DNA of 64,000 bases from Streptomyces sp. NBC_00091 (lineage in GTDB: Bacteria > Actinomycetota > Actinomycetes > Streptomycetales > Streptomycetaceae), in NCBI RefSeq assembly GCF_026343185.1, contig NZ_JAPEMA010000001.1, positions 4,588,001 to 4,652,000 on the forward strand, in the 5' to 3' direction. How positions within the stretch are numbered: the first letter of the stretch is position 1; each line of letters starts with the position of its first letter. Made by a program: the position numbers and the translations under genes. The notes beneath the pieces are model-generated. The model made no database searches and was not told where the DNA came from. It saw only the letters and a program-made list of their open reading frames with translations. Below, in pieces: positions 26,370 through 36,191 of this stretch.

Positions 26370-26750
26370 ATGAGCACCGAAGACCGCGCCCCCGCCACCC
26401 CCGCCTCCTTCGCCGTGTCCGTCGCGGACGTACCGGACGCCGAACTGGAGGCCGAGGAGCTCGATCCCGCGCAGATCGTCTCCGGCGACCCGGTCGTGAC
26501 GGGCAAGGTGCTGTGGGAGTCGCCGGACGGCTCGCAGGTCCGGGGCATCTGGCAGATCACCCCCGGCGTGGTCACCGACACCGAGGCCGACGAGCTGTTC
26601 GTGGTGGTCAGCGGCCGCGCCACCATCGAGGTCGAGGGCGGCGCCACCCTGGAGGTCGGCCCCGGCTCCGCCTGCGTGCTCCGGGAGGGCGACAAGACCA
26701 CCTGGACGGTCCACGAGACGCTGCGCAAGGCCTACCACATCAACTGCTGA
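26370..26750 (+). CDS. Cupin domain-containing protein
   Basis: A 126-residue single cupin. Motifs: VRGIWQITPGVVTDTEADELFVVVSG and TLEVGPGSACVLREGDKTTWTVHETLRKAYHI. It belongs to the COG3450-like (DUF861) cupins, which often lack some metal ligands; here motif 1 has E-x-x-E but few His. ATG 26370 follows TAGGCT (26356-26361) by 8 bases with no SD, so the transcript may be leaderless. Function unknown. Confidence 0.83.
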   Translation: MSTEDRAPATPASFAVSVADVPDAELEAEELDPAQIVSGDPVVTGKVLWESPDGSQVRGIWQITPGVVTDTEADELFVVVSGRATIEVEGGATLEVGPGSACVLREGDKTTWTVHETLRKAYHINC

Positions 26751-26761
26751 GACCGCCGGGC

Positions 26762-28090
26762 TCAGGCCTCCGGGCGCGCCCCGGCCTTCGCGGCCGCGGG
26801 GTGCCGCCGGGCGGTGAACAGGGCGAGCGCCGCCATCGGCAGGAGCAGCGTGGCACCGATCGCGTTGAGCCAGCCGTAGCCGGCCTGGGACATGACCAGC
26901 CCGGCGGCCGCGCCGCCCACACCGGCCGCGGTGTTCATCGTCAGATCGCTCAGGCCCTGTACGGCGGCCCGCGCGGCCTGGGGCACCGAGTCGGTCAGCA
27001 GCGCCGAGCCGGAGACCATCCCGGCGGACCAGCCGAGGCCGAGCAGGAAGAGGCCGGCCGCGCTCTGCGCGTGGTTCCCGGCGGCGGTGCCGGCGAGCAG
27101 GGCGGCGATCGAGAGCAGCCCGGCCGCGAGCCCGATCACGGAGAGCCGGCCGAGCCGGTCGGCGAGCCATCCCATGACGGGGGAGAAGGCGAACATGCCC
27201 GCGATGTGGCCGCTGATCACCAGGCCGACGAGCTTGAGGCCGGCGCCGTGGTGGCCGAGGTCGACCGGGGTCATCACCATGATCGAGACCATGGTGGTGT
27301 GTGACACCGCGACGGTGACCAGAGCGAGCCGCGCCCGCGGGGAGGCTTTGACGGCGGCGACCCCGGCCCGCAGCGAGCGGGCCTGACGGGACTGCTCGCC
27401 GGGCCCGGCCAGTGCCCGGGCGGTCAGCAGCGGGTCCGGCCGCAGGAACACGGCGATCAGGGTGCCGGTGAGCACGAAGACGGCGGCGGCCCACACGAAG
27501 GGCCCCGCCGTCTGGGGTATGGACGTACCGGCGAAGCTGTCGCTGGCCGGCGCGGAGAGGTTGGGGCCGAGCACCGCCCCGAGGGTGGACGCCCAGACGA
27601 CCACCGAGATCGCGCGGGCCCGCCGGTCCGGAGCGGCGAGGTCGGCGGCGGCGAAGCGGGCCTGGAGGTTGGCGGAGGAGGCCGCGCCGAAGGCGGCCAT
27701 GCCGAGCATCAGCAGCGGGAAGCTCTTGACCGAGGCGGCCAGGACGACCAGGGCCGCGCCGAGCGTGCCGATCGCGTACGCCACCACCAGCCCCGGCCGG
27801 CGCCCGCGCGCGGTCATCAGGGCGGCGAGCGGGAGCGAGACCAGCGCGGTGCCGATCACGGCGGCGGTGGAGGCGAAGCCCGACAGGGCCTCGGTACCGC
27901 TGATCTCGGTGGCCAGTACGGGGGCCAGGGCGATGCTGATGGGCACGCCCAGGCCGCCCATTATCTGGCTGGCGATCAGCACCGTGGAGATCCGGCGCTG
28001 CAGCCGGGGCAGCGCCGCCGCGTCGACCGGCGCGGGGGCCCCGGCGGCGGCCGGGACGGCCGTGGGCGGGGTTTCCGGGGAGGCGCTCAC
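26762..28090 (-). CDS. MFS transporter
   Basis: About 442 residues with 12 predicted TM helices. MFS signature segments include ALMTARGRRPGLVVAY (loop 2-3), SANLQARFAAADLAAPDRRARA and FSPVMGWLADRLGRLSVIG. The N-terminal ~30 residues are a Pro/Ala-rich cytoplasmic extension. GTG 28090 has GGGGGTG 6 bases upstream; GTG 28099 is a possible alternative. It is probably an exporter of drugs or metabolites; substrate unknown. It is convergent with the cupin gene and follows ogt in the same direction with a 192-bp gap. Confidence 0.88.
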   Translation of the reverse strand: MSASPETPPTAVPAAAGAPAPVDAAALPRLQRRISTVLIASQIMGGLGVPISIALAPVLATEISGTEALSGFASTAAVIGTALVSLPLAALMTARGRRPGLVVAYAIGTLGAALVVLAASVKSFPLLMLGMAAFGAASSANLQARFAAADLAAPDRRARAISVVVWASTLGAVLGPNLSAPASDSFAGTSIPQTAGPFVWAAAVFVLTGTLIAVFLRPDPLLTARALAGPGEQSRQARSLRAGVAAVKASPRARLALVTVAVSHTTMVSIMVMTPVDLGHHGAGLKLVGLVISGHIAGMFAFSPVMGWLADRLGRLSVIGLAAGLLSIAALLAGTAAGNHAQSAAGLFLLGLGWSAGMVSGSALLTDSVPQAARAAVQGLSDLTMNTAAGVGGAAAGLVMSQAGYGWLNAIGATLLLPMAALALFTARRHPAAAKAGARPEA

Positions 28091-28282
28091 GCCGGACACC
28101 CCCGTCGCGGGGGCGGGGGGAGGAGGGCCGGAGCGGGGCCTGGTGCGGCAGGAGTGGTCACGCTCGGCAGTTTCCCACCGCCGGCCCCGCTGGGGAACCG
28201 GGTATCGCGGGCCCGCTCCGCCCCGTACCCGGCCGGCACGGCTGTCACCGGGGCGGGAGAACGGGCAGGGAGAACGGGCAGG

Positions 28283-28846
28283 TCAGAACAGGGGCTGCGG
28301 GAGGACCCCCTCCAGCGCGAGCAGGATCCGCTTGGTCTCCACCCCGCCCCCGAAGCCCCCGATACCGCCGTCGTTCTCCACCACGCGGTGGCAGGCCACG
28401 ACCACGGGCAGCGGATTCGAGCCCATGGCGTTGCCCACGGCCTGGGCCGCCCCCGGCTGCCCGGCCCGGGCGGCCAGCTCCCCGTACCCGACGACCGATC
28501 CGTAGGGCACCGACCGGTCGAGCTCCAGCAGCACCTGGCGGTTGAAGCCGGAGCTGAGCCGCCAGTCCAGCGGCAGCTCGAAGCGCCGCAGCGAACCGGC
28601 GAAGTACGCGGTCAGCTGGCGTATCGGCTCGGCCAGCAGCACCTCCTCGCCCGGGTCCGGCCGCCACGCGTCGGCGCCGAGCCGGGAGACCAGCGAGGCG
28701 ATCATCCGGCCGGCCCGGTCCGGGCCCGCGTGGAACTCGACCCGGACCAGACCCTCGGGGGTCGCGGCCAGGAGGAGGGGCCCGATGTCGCTGGGGACGA
28801 CGGTCCATTCGAGGTGCGGCCCGCGGGGCCGCTCGGTGCTGTCCAC
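28283..28846 (-). CDS. ogt: Methylated-DNA--[protein]-cysteine S-methyltransferase
   Basis: A 187-residue suicide repair protein that transfers alkyl groups from O6-alkylguanine to its own Cys. The DNA-binding HTH region is SSGFNRQVLLELDRSVPYGSVVGYGELAARAG, with the Arg finger equivalent in MGSNPLP and the acceptor loop VVVACHRVVENDGGIGGFGGG (Cys ~152). The loop is ACHR instead of the usual PCHR. GTG 28846 has GTGGAGG upstream. It fits the repair-rich neighbourhood (uvrB nearby). Confidence 0.92.
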   Translation of the reverse strand: MDSTERPRGPHLEWTVVPSDIGPLLLAATPEGLVRVEFHAGPDRAGRMIASLVSRLGADAWRPDPGEEVLLAEPIRQLTAYFAGSLRRFELPLDWRLSSGFNRQVLLELDRSVPYGSVVGYGELAARAGQPGAAQAVGNAMGSNPLPVVVACHRVVENDGGIGGFGGGVETKRILLALEGVLPQPLF

Positions 28847-28891
28847 GCCTCCACGGTACGGCCCCCCACCGACAGCGCCGCCGCCTGCGGC

Positions 28892-29794
28892 TCAGAAGCC
28901 GATCACGGCGTTCTGTACGACGTCCGGGGCGTTCGTGATGATCCCGTCCACACCCATGTCCCGGACCTTGCGGGCCGTGGCCGCGTCGTCCACGATCCAG
29001 GTGTCCACCTCCATGGCCTTGCCGTGGGCCCCCAGCAGACCGTGCACCGCCGTCACCCAGTCGGCCGAGATCGTCGTGTGCCACGGGTTGATCCGGTCCG
29101 TGAACTCGGCGTACCGGGGCAGGTCGGCCACGGCCGGGGTGCCCAGGAAGGCCGTCACCAGGTCGGGGCGCAGACCGTGCACGATCCGTACGCAGTCGGC
29201 GCTGAAGCTCTGCACCACCAGGCGCTGGGAGACGTGGCTCTCGTCGAGCCAGCCGGTTTTCTCCAGGAGTTCCAGCGTCTGCGCCTCGATCCCCGGGTAG
29301 AGCTCGGGCTTCTTGATCTCCAGCAGCAGCCGCTGCTGGTTCTCCTGGACCCGCTCCATGTACTCCCGCAGGGTCGGCACCCGGGCGCCCGCGAACCGCG
29401 GCCCGAACCAGCTCCCCGCGTCCAGCCGCCCGATCTCGGCCGCCGTGAAGTCCCTGACCCGCCAGGGCCTGCGGTCGGGGAAGACCTGCTCGACGTCCGT
29501 GGTGCGGGCGAGGGTGTCGTCGTGGATCACCACCAGCTCGCCGTCCCTGGTCCGCTGGACGTCGTTCTCGACCCAGTCGAAGCCCAGCCGCCTCGCCCGG
29601 TCGACCGCTTCGAGGGTGTTCTCCGGGGCGTACGCGGAGGCCCCCCGGTGGGCGTACACGACGGGGCCCAGGACCCCCGTCGTGCCTGCGGGGGCGCCGG
29701 GGCCGGTGGCGGCCGGCGCGGCCGTCCCGCCCAGCACCGTCAGGGTGAAGCCCAGGAATGCGGCGGCGGCCGCTGCGGCGGGTCGGACGTACAT
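28892..29794 (-). CDS. Secreted glycerophosphodiester phosphodiesterase
   Basis: A 300-residue exported GDPD. Signal peptide residues ~1-30 ([24 protein letters not shown]). Catalytic motifs: [18 protein letters not shown] (HR and E-N), [22 protein letters not shown] (E-x-D and H general base), LLLEIKKPE, and SADWVTAVH near the end. It hydrolyses glycerophosphodiesters to sn-glycerol-3-phosphate outside the cell, for phosphate or carbon supply. ATG 29794 has GAGGAGAA upstream. The 245-bp gap to uvrB holds one small hairpin (29953-29976) and no gene. Confidence 0.93.
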   Translation of the reverse strand: MYVRPAAAAAAAFLGFTLTVLGGTAAPAATGPGAPAGTTGVLGPVVYAHRGASAYAPENTLEAVDRARRLGFDWVENDVQRTRDGELVVIHDDTLARTTDVEQVFPDRRPWRVRDFTAAEIGRLDAGSWFGPRFAGARVPTLREYMERVQENQQRLLLEIKKPELYPGIEAQTLELLEKTGWLDESHVSQRLVVQSFSADCVRIVHGLRPDLVTAFLGTPAVADLPRYAEFTDRINPWHTTISADWVTAVHGLLGAHGKAMEVDTWIVDDAATARKVRDMGVDGIITNAPDVVQNAVIGF

Positions 29795-30039
29795 GTGCGT
29801 TCTCCTCGGGTCGTGAGCCCTGTTCCTGCGTCAGACGGGTGCGGAGCGGCAGACGTTGTGGCGATGCACTTCACGGCGGAGCGTTCACCGCGATCATGGG
29901 CTCGAAGATCACCGACCGCCACCGAACTACGACAAAAGGACCGGAAAGGAGGAGGTCCGCTCCGCCCGCCGGACCTGTCGCGGGCATTGCGGCCCCGTGG
30001 AGAGGCGTGAGTGTCAGTGGGGGGTCGTACGGTGGAGTC

Positions 30040-32193
30040 ATGCGGCCCGTATCGAAGATCGAACGCACGGTGGCACCCTTTGAGGTCGTCAGCCCGTACC
30101 AGCCCAGCGGCGACCAGCCGGCGGCCATCGCCGAGCTGGAGAAGCGCATCCGCGCAGGTGAGAAGGATGTCGTCCTGCTCGGCGCGACCGGCACGGGCAA
30201 GTCCGCGACCACGGCCTGGATGATCGAGAAGCTCCAGCGCCCCACCCTGGTGATGGCGCCGAACAAGACGCTGGCCGCCCAGCTGGCGAACGAGTTCCGC
30301 GAGCTCCTGCCGAACAACGCCGTCGAGTACTTCGTCTCGTACTACGACTACTACCAGCCCGAGGCCTACGTTCCGCAGTCGGACACCTACATCGAGAAGG
30401 ACTCCTCGATCAACGAGGAGGTGGAGCGGCTGCGCCACTCCGCGACCAACTCGCTGCTGACCCGGCGCGACGTGATCGTCGTCGCCTCCGTGTCCTGCAT
30501 CTACGGCCTCGGTACCCCGCAGGAGTACGTCGACCGGATGGTCCCCCTCAAGGTGGGCGAGGAGATCGACCGGGACCAGCTGCTGCGCCGTTTCGTCGAC
30601 ATCCAGTACACGCGCAACGACGTGGCCTTCACCCGCGGCACCTTCCGGGTGCGCGGCGACACCATCGAGATCTTTCCGGTCTACGAGGAACTGGCCGTCC
30701 GCATCGAGATGTTCGGCGACGAGATCGAGGCGCTGTCCACCCTGCACCCGCTGACCGGCGAGGTCATCAGCGAGGACCGCGAGCTGTACGTCTTCCCCGC
30801 CAGCCACTACGTCGCCGGCCCCGAGCGCATGGAGAAGGCGGTCCGCGGCATCGAGGCCGAGCTGGCCGAGCGCCTCGCCGAGCTGGAGAAGCAGGGCAAG
30901 ATGCTGGAGGCCCAGCGGCTGCGCATGCGCACCACCTACGACCTGGAGATGATGCGCCAGATCGGCTCCTGCTCCGGCATCGAGAACTACTCGCTGCACA
31001 TGGACGACCGAGAGCGCGGCTCCGCGCCCAACACCCTCATCGACTACTTCCCCGAGGACTTCCTCCTCGTCATCGACGAGTCCCACGTCACGGTGCCGCA
31101 GATCGGCGCCATGTACGAGGGCGACGCCTCGCGCAAGCGGACCCTGGTCGACCACGGCTTCCGGCTGCCGTCCGCGCTCGACAACCGGCCGCTGAAGTGG
31201 GAGGAGTTCCAGGAGCGCATCGGCCAGACGGTCTACCTGTCCGCCACCCCCGGCAAGTACGAGCTCTCCCGCGGCGACGGCTTCGTCGAGCAGATCATCC
31301 GCCCCACCGGCCTCGTCGACCCCGAGGTCGTGGTCAAGCCCACCGAGGGCCAGATCGACGACCTGGTCCACGAGATCCGGCAGCGGGTGGAGAAGGACGA
31401 GCGGGTCCTGGTCACCACCCTCACCAAGAAGATGGCCGAGGACCTGACCGACTACTTCCTGGAGATGGGCATCCAGGTCCGCTACCTGCACAGCGACGTC
31501 GACACCCTGCGCCGCATCGAGCTGCTGCGCGAGCTGCGGGCCGGCGAGTACGACGTCCTGGTCGGCATCAACCTGCTGCGCGAGGGCCTCGACCTGCCCG
31601 AGGTCTCGCTCGTGGCGATCCTGGACGCCGACAAGCAGGGCTTCCTGCGCTCGGGGACCTCCCTGATCCAGACCATCGGCCGCGCGGCGCGCAACGTGTC
31701 CGGACAGGTCCACATGTACGCGGACAGCATCACCCCGGCGATGGCGCAGGCCATCGACGAGACCAACCGGCGCCGCGAGAAGCAGGTCGCCTACAACACG
31801 GCCAACGGGATCGACCCGCAGCCGCTGCGCAAGAAGATCAACGACATCGTCGCCACCATCGCCCGCGAGGAGCTGGACACCGAGGAGCTCCTCGGCAGTG
31901 GATACCGGCAGGCCAAGGACGGCAAGGGCGCCAAGGCCCCGGTTCCGGCGCTGGGCGGCGCGGCGGCGGCCCCGGCCAAGGCGGGCAAGGGCGGCAAGGC
32001 GGCGAAGGGCGCGGCGGCCGTCGTGGCGACCGACCGCCCGGCCGCGGAACTGGCCGCGCTCATCGAGCAGATGACCGAGCGGATGAGGGGGGCGGCGGCA
32101 GAGCTCCAGTTCGAGGTCGCGGCCCGGATCCGCGACGAGGTGAGCGAGCTGAAGAAGGAGCTTCGGCAGATGAGGGAAGCGGGCCTCGCCTGA
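30040..32193 (+). CDS. uvrB: Excinuclease ABC subunit B
   Basis: A 717-residue damage-verifying helicase of nucleotide excision repair. Walker A GATGTGKS at residues 48-55, the DNA-inserting beta-hairpin region [24 protein letters not shown] box [11 protein letters not shown], helicase motifs [23 protein letters not shown] and [10 protein letters not shown], and a C-terminal UVR domain ([21 protein letters not shown]). ATG 30040 fits the conserved N-terminus; a TACGGT at 30028-30033 places a start near the ATG, so the message may be leaderless. It forms the UvrABC machinery with uvrA and uvrC in this window. Confidence 0.97.
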   Translation: MRPVSKIERTVAPFEVVSPYQPSGDQPAAIAELEKRIRAGEKDVVLLGATGTGKSATTAWMIEKLQRPTLVMAPNKTLAAQLANEFRELLPNNAVEYFVSYYDYYQPEAYVPQSDTYIEKDSSINEEVERLRHSATNSLLTRRDVIVVASVSCIYGLGTPQEYVDRMVPLKVGEEIDRDQLLRRFVDIQYTRNDVAFTRGTFRVRGDTIEIFPVYEELAVRIEMFGDEIEALSTLHPLTGEVISEDRELYVFPASHYVAGPERMEKAVRGIEAELAERLAELEKQGKMLEAQRLRMRTTYDLEMMRQIGSCSGIENYSLHMDDRERGSAPNTLIDYFPEDFLLVIDESHVTVPQIGAMYEGDASRKRTLVDHGFRLPSALDNRPLKWEEFQERIGQTVYLSATPGKYELSRGDGFVEQIIRPTGLVDPEVVVKPTEGQIDDLVHEIRQRVEKDERVLVTTLTKKMAEDLTDYFLEMGIQVRYLHSDVDTLRRIELLRELRAGEYDVLVGINLLREGLDLPEVSLVAILDADKQGFLRSGTSLIQTIGRAARNVSGQVHMYADSITPAMAQAIDETNRRREKQVAYNTANGIDPQPLRKKINDIVATIAREELDTEELLGSGYRQAKDGKGAKAPVPALGGAAAAPAKAGKGGKAAKGAAAVVATDRPAAELAALIEQMTERMRGAAAELQFEVAARIRDEVSELKKELRQMREAGLA

Positions 32194-32279
32194 CCCGGGG
32201 GCGGTCAGTAGGGTGTGGAACCAGCCGCAGTTCACGCTGCGGGCCCTTTACGGGGCGGGCTATGGAGAGGGGACAGCGC

Positions 32280-32858
32280 GTGACGGTCAACATGACCAAG
32301 GGTCAGGCCATCAGTCTGCAGAAGTCGGACGGCGGCACGCTGACCGCGGTCCGGATGGGCCTCGGCTGGCAGGCGGCCAAGCGCCGGGGGCTGTTCGGCT
32401 CGCGGACCCGGGAGATCGACCTGGACGCGTCGGCGGTGCTCTTCGCCGACAAGCAGCCGGTGGACGTGGTGTTCTTCCGGCACCTGCAGAGCGATGACGG
32501 TTCGGTCCGGCACACCGGCGACAACCTCGTCGGCGGCGTGGGCCAGGGCGGGGACGACGAGGCCATCCTCGTCGACCTCGCGCGGGTTCCGGTCCACATC
32601 GACCAGATCGTCTTCACGGTGAACTCGTTCACCGGCCAGACCTTCCAGGAAGTGCAGAACGCGTTCTGCCGCATCGTCGACGAGACCAACGGCCAGGAGC
32701 TGGCCCGCTACACCCTCGACGGCGGCGGCCAGTACACCGCGCAGATCATGGCGAAGGTGTCCCGGGCCGGCAGCGGCTGGCAGATGACGGCCCTCGGCAA
32801 CCCGGCCAACGGCCGGACCTTCCAGGACCTGATGCCGGCGATCCTGCCGCACCTGTAG
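32280..32858 (+). CDS. TerD family protein
   Basis: A 192-residue single-domain TerD/CABP-type protein. Typical stretches: MTKGQAISLQKSDGGTLTAV, RMGLGWQAAKR, IDLDASAVLF, FFRHLQSDDGSVRHTGDNL, DDEAILVDLARVPVHIDQIV and FVVNSFTGQTFQEV-like FTVNSFTGQTFQEVQNAFCR. These domains bind Ca2+ and are linked to tellurite and stress resistance. Start GTG 32280 with GAGAGG upstream. It is co-directional with the next TerD-like gene and with uvrB. Confidence 0.93.
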   Translation: MTVNMTKGQAISLQKSDGGTLTAVRMGLGWQAAKRRGLFGSRTREIDLDASAVLFADKQPVDVVFFRHLQSDDGSVRHTGDNLVGGVGQGGDDEAILVDLARVPVHIDQIVFTVNSFTGQTFQEVQNAFCRIVDETNGQELARYTLDGGGQYTAQIMAKVSRAGSGWQMTALGNPANGRTFQDLMPAILPHL

Positions 32859-32908
32859 CAGTACCGGACAAGAGAACAGAGCAGAAGGCACGGGGGAGGG
32901 GCTGCACG

Positions 32909-34924
32909 ATGACGGCCGAACTGGTCCGGGGGCAGAACCACCCCGTGCCCCACAGCCGGGTGGAGGTCAGGGTCTCGGCGGGCACACCGGTGCTCGCCCT
33001 GGCATCGCTGGCGGACGAGCAGGGCCGGCTCTCCGGCCCCGGGGCCCTGGCCCATCCGGGCGCCCCGGCCTCCCCCGGGCTTCAGGTGCCCGGGGAGTTC
33101 GCCGACCGGCACACCCTGGCCCTCGACCTCGACGCCGTCGCGGCGGAGGTCCACCGGATCGGCGTCCTGCTCGTCCTGCCGCCCGGCGGGCAGCTGCGCT
33201 TCGGCGCCGTCCAGGCCCCGCACGCCGCGGTGGCCGCGCCGGGCGGGGCGGAGTTCGCGGGCTTCACCCTCACCGGGCTGGACGCCGAGACCGCGGTGGT
33301 GGCCCTGGAGCTCTACCGGCGGCAGGGCGCCTGGAAGGTCCGGGCCGTCGGCCAGGGGTACGCCGACGGGCTCGGCGCCCTGCTCGCCGACGGCGGCCTG
33401 GCCGCACCGGAGGCCGCCGAGCTGGCCGGCGCCGCCCTGGGCGGGGCCGCGCGTACCGCCGGCGGCGGGGCCACACGCACCGCCGGCGGCGAGACCGCGC
33501 GCACCGCCGGGGGCGACCGCGCGCCCGCCCCGCAGACCCGGGACCTGCGCGCCGACCGGCACCCCGGCCCGCAGGCGCCCGAGCCGTCCCCCGAGCCGTC
33601 CGGCCCGGTCCCGGTCTCCGGGGCCCCCTACGCCGGCACCCCCGGCCCCGCGCCCGCCGCCCCGGGGGAGACCGCGCCCGCCGCGGGCCCGCCCACCATC
33701 GACTACGCGCACCCGCGCCGTCGCCGCACCAGCACCGAGGCGCCCGAGCCGGCGCCCCGCCCCGCGCCCGCCGCCGAGCCCGGCCGGCCGCCGGTCCCGG
33801 TCGCCGGGGACGCCAGCGGCTGGTCCATGGACGAGCGGCTCTACAACCAGGTCTGGGGCATGTTCGAGGACCTGGCCCGGGCCGTGGCCGCCTACCGCAG
33901 CGCCGTCGACTTCGCCGACTCCCGGCTCGACCGCGAGCTGGACGAGGCCCTGTCCGACCCGCGCCACCGCATCGGCGGCGCCGGTGACACCGCCCGCGAC
34001 ACCGCCCGGGCCCGCCGTGACGACCTGGTCGCGCAGGCCCGGGCCGTCCTCGACCGGGACCTGGCCCAGCTGGTCGCCGAGTCCGAGGTGGTCGAGCCCG
34101 CGCTGCCGGCCGCGTACGCCCGCTGGGACAACCCCGTCTGGCACGGCCAGGGCGTACCCGAGGAGGGCCCGCTGGCGCTGCGCCTGGGCAACCTGAGCCT
34201 GCCCGAGCAGCCCGGCCTGCGGATCCCGATGCTGATGCGGGTCCCGCTGGAGCGCGGCCTGTGGATCGACAACGGCCGCACCGGCTCCGAGGCCGCCATG
34301 GCCATGGACACCGACCGGCTGCGCCGGGCCGCCATGGACATGGCCGTCGCGCACGCCGTGCGGCTCCTCGCGGTCCACCCCGCGGACCGGTTCTCCGTCC
34401 ACGTCATCGACGCCGCCGGGGCGGGCGCCGCCTCCCTGGCCCCGCTGGTCCGCGCCGGGGTCCTCGCGGCGCCACCCGCCGCCGGCGCCGAGGGGGTCAC
34501 CCGGACCCTCGCGCAGCTGACCCGGCGCGTGGACCTCGTACAGATGGCGGTGCGCGCCGGAGCCCCCGAGGAGCTGCCGCCGGATGTGGACCGGGCCGAG
34601 CAGCTGCTGGTGGTGCACGACTTCCCGCACGGCTTCGACGACCGGGCCGTCACCCAGCTGCGCTATCTGGCCGACGAGGGCCCGGCGGTCGGGGTGCACC
34701 TGCTGATGGTGGCGGACCGTGACGAGGCCTCCGCGTACGGGCCGCTGCTGGACCCGCTGTGGCGTTCGCTGATGCGGCTGTCGCCGGTGCCGGACAACCA
34801 CCTCGCCGACCCCTGGGTCCAGCACGCCTGGACCTTCGAGCCGGACCTGCCCCCGGCGGGCAGCAGGGTCATCGACCAGGCACTGGACCGGGTGAGGGAG
34901 GCCCGGCGCGCCGCCGGGCAGTGA
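32909..34924 (+). CDS. TerD-like N-terminal domain fused to degenerate FtsK-like ATPase domain
   Basis: A 671-residue protein. Residues ~1-160 are TerD-like (RGQNHPVPHSRVEVRVSAG, GFTLTGLDAETAVVALELYRRQGAWKVRAVGQGYADGL fragments). Residues ~180-300 are an Ala/Pro/Gly-rich linker with three RTAGG repeats. The C-terminal ~370 residues resemble the actinobacterial ATPase-like region linked to TerD clusters (RIPMLMRVPLERGLWIDNG, FSVHVIDAAGAGAASLAPLV, QLLVVHDFPHGFDDRAVTQL), but no GxxxxGK[ST] Walker A is present. It lies 50 bases after the TerD gene, so an operon is likely. Probably scaffold or sensor; activity not shown. Confidence 0.75.
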   Translation: MTAELVRGQNHPVPHSRVEVRVSAGTPVLALASLADEQGRLSGPGALAHPGAPASPGLQVPGEFADRHTLALDLDAVAAEVHRIGVLLVLPPGGQLRFGAVQAPHAAVAAPGGAEFAGFTLTGLDAETAVVALELYRRQGAWKVRAVGQGYADGLGALLADGGLAAPEAAELAGAALGGAARTAGGGATRTAGGETARTAGGDRAPAPQTRDLRADRHPGPQAPEPSPEPSGPVPVSGAPYAGTPGPAPAAPGETAPAAGPPTIDYAHPRRRRTSTEAPEPAPRPAPAAEPGRPPVPVAGDASGWSMDERLYNQVWGMFEDLARAVAAYRSAVDFADSRLDRELDEALSDPRHRIGGAGDTARDTARARRDDLVAQARAVLDRDLAQLVAESEVVEPALPAAYARWDNPVWHGQGVPEEGPLALRLGNLSLPEQPGLRIPMLMRVPLERGLWIDNGRTGSEAAMAMDTDRLRRAAMDMAVAHAVRLLAVHPADRFSVHVIDAAGAGAASLAPLVRAGVLAAPPAAGAEGVTRTLAQLTRRVDLVQMAVRAGAPEELPPDVDRAEQLLVVHDFPHGFDDRAVTQLRYLADEGPAVGVHLLMVADRDEASAYGPLLDPLWRSLMRLSPVPDNHLADPWVQHAWTFEPDLPPAGSRVIDQALDRVREARRAAGQ

Positions 34925-34964
34925 GCGGTCCATGACCGACAGGTGACCACTCCTTGGGAAGCCC

Positions 34965-34994
34965 TTTACCTTTGACCCCCTCCGCGGGTAAGCT
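34965..34994 (+). promoter_or_regulatory. Candidate promoter of terC riboswitch transcript
   Basis: TTTACC (34965-34970), an 18-bp spacer, then TAAGCT (34989-34994). Predicted start near 35001, exactly where the riboswitch closing stem begins. Confidence 0.6.
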
Positions 34995-35002
34995 GGCGAC
35001 CG

Positions 35003-35168
35003 CGGAGGGGAGTATTCCTGCTGTTTCCTGCGCGGCGTACCCGTCAATACGGACCACTTTTTTGTTCAAGTCGGTCCCGGGGCGTCGGCCCACGGCCTGC
35101 AAGCCGTCGGGTGGAAGAGACCTCCGGCAGCGATGACGCTGACCATGTGCTGAGCCATCCGCCGGAGG
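35003..35168 (+). promoter_or_regulatory. yybP-ykoY-type (Mn2+) riboswitch upstream of terC
   Basis: The conserved box GGGGAGTA (35007-35014) sits at the 5' end. It is followed by CCCGTCAATACGG (35050 region) and GGAAGAGACCTCCGGCAG (35112-35129), all in the order of the yybP-ykoY motif, which senses Mn2+ and typically precedes terC/yybP genes. CGGAGG (35003-35008) and CCTCCG (35121-35126) close stem P1. The 3' P1 strand CCTCCGGC (35121-35128) is also the exact complement of GCCGGAGG (35161-35168), which contains the terC SD, so ligand-stabilised P1 would release the SD. Confidence 0.85.
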
Positions 35169-35178
35169 CGTGAATTCT

Positions 35179-36165
35179 GTGGACGTTTCGTTGACCCTCT
35201 GGGTGCTGACCATTGCCGGTCTGGGCATCCTCATCGGCGCCGATTTCCTCATCGGCCGCAAACCGCACGACGTTTCGATCAAGGAAGCGGGCATCTGGAC
35301 CGTCGTCTGGATCGTGCTCGCCGCCCTCTTCGGCCTCGGCCTGCTGTTCTTCGGCAACGGCCAGGCCTCCCAGGAGTTCTTCGCCGGTTTCATCACCGAG
35401 AAGTCCCTGAGCGTGGACAACCTCTTCGTCTTCGTCCTGATCATGGCGAAGTTCTCCGTACCGTCCCACCTCCAGCAGCGCGTCCTGCTGGTGGGCGTAC
35501 TGATCGCCCTGGTGCTGCGCGCGATCTTCATCGCCGCCGGCGCCGCGATCATCACCACCTTCTCGTGGGTCTTCTACATCTTCGGCGCCTTCCTGATCTA
35601 CACCGCCTGGAAGCTGATCCAGGAGGCCCGCAAGGACGAGGACGAAGAGGAGTTCGAGGAGAACCGCCTCCTCAAGTCGATCGAGAAGAAGTTCGGCGTC
35701 GCCGACCGCTACCACGGCACCAAGCTCTTCATCCAGAACAACGGCAAGCGCGTCCTGACCCCGCTGATGGTCGTGATGCTCGCCATCGGCACCACCGACG
35801 TGCTCTTCGCCCTGGACTCGATCCCCGCGATCTTCGGCCTCACCCAGGACCCGTACATCGTCTTCACGGCCAACGCCTTCGCCCTCATGGGCCTTCGCCA
35901 GCTGTACTTCCTGATCGGCGGCCTGCTCAAGAAGCTGGTCCACCTCAGCTACGGCCTGTCCGTGATCCTCGGCTTCATCGGCATCAAGCTGGTGCTGCAC
36001 GCCCTGCACGAGTCCGGCGTGCACGTCCCGCAGATCTCCATCCCGCTTTCCCTGGGCGTCATCTGCGGTGTCCTGGTGATCACCACCATCACCAGCCTGA
36101 TGGCCTCGAAGAAGCAGGCGGCGGCCGAGACCGCCGCCGCGGAGACGAAGAGCGTCGACGCCTGA
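35179..36165 (+). CDS. terC: TerC family integral membrane protein
   Basis: A 328-residue, multi-pass membrane protein (about 9 hydrophobic segments) of the TerC family, implicated in metal export or homeostasis, notably Mn2+. Conserved features: GADFLIGRKPHDVSI, EFFAGFITEKSLSVDNLFVF (intramembrane Glu/Asp), GVLIALVLRAIFIA, IGTTDVLFALDSIPAIFGLT and ANAFALMGLRQLYFLI. GTG 35179 is chosen since GGAGG (35164-35168) is 10 bases away; GTG 35170 would leave only 1 base. Regulation by the upstream Mn2+-type riboswitch fits a metal-exporter role. Confidence 0.95.
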   Translation: MDVSLTLWVLTIAGLGILIGADFLIGRKPHDVSIKEAGIWTVVWIVLAALFGLGLLFFGNGQASQEFFAGFITEKSLSVDNLFVFVLIMAKFSVPSHLQQRVLLVGVLIALVLRAIFIAAGAAIITTFSWVFYIFGAFLIYTAWKLIQEARKDEDEEEFEENRLLKSIEKKFGVADRYHGTKLFIQNNGKRVLTPLMVVMLAIGTTDVLFALDSIPAIFGLTQDPYIVFTANAFALMGLRQLYFLIGGLLKKLVHLSYGLSVILGFIGIKLVLHALHESGVHVPQISIPLSLGVICGVLVITTITSLMASKKQAAAETAAAETKSVDA

Positions 36166-36191
36166 CCGGCTGACGGTCGCCAGAAGCACGA

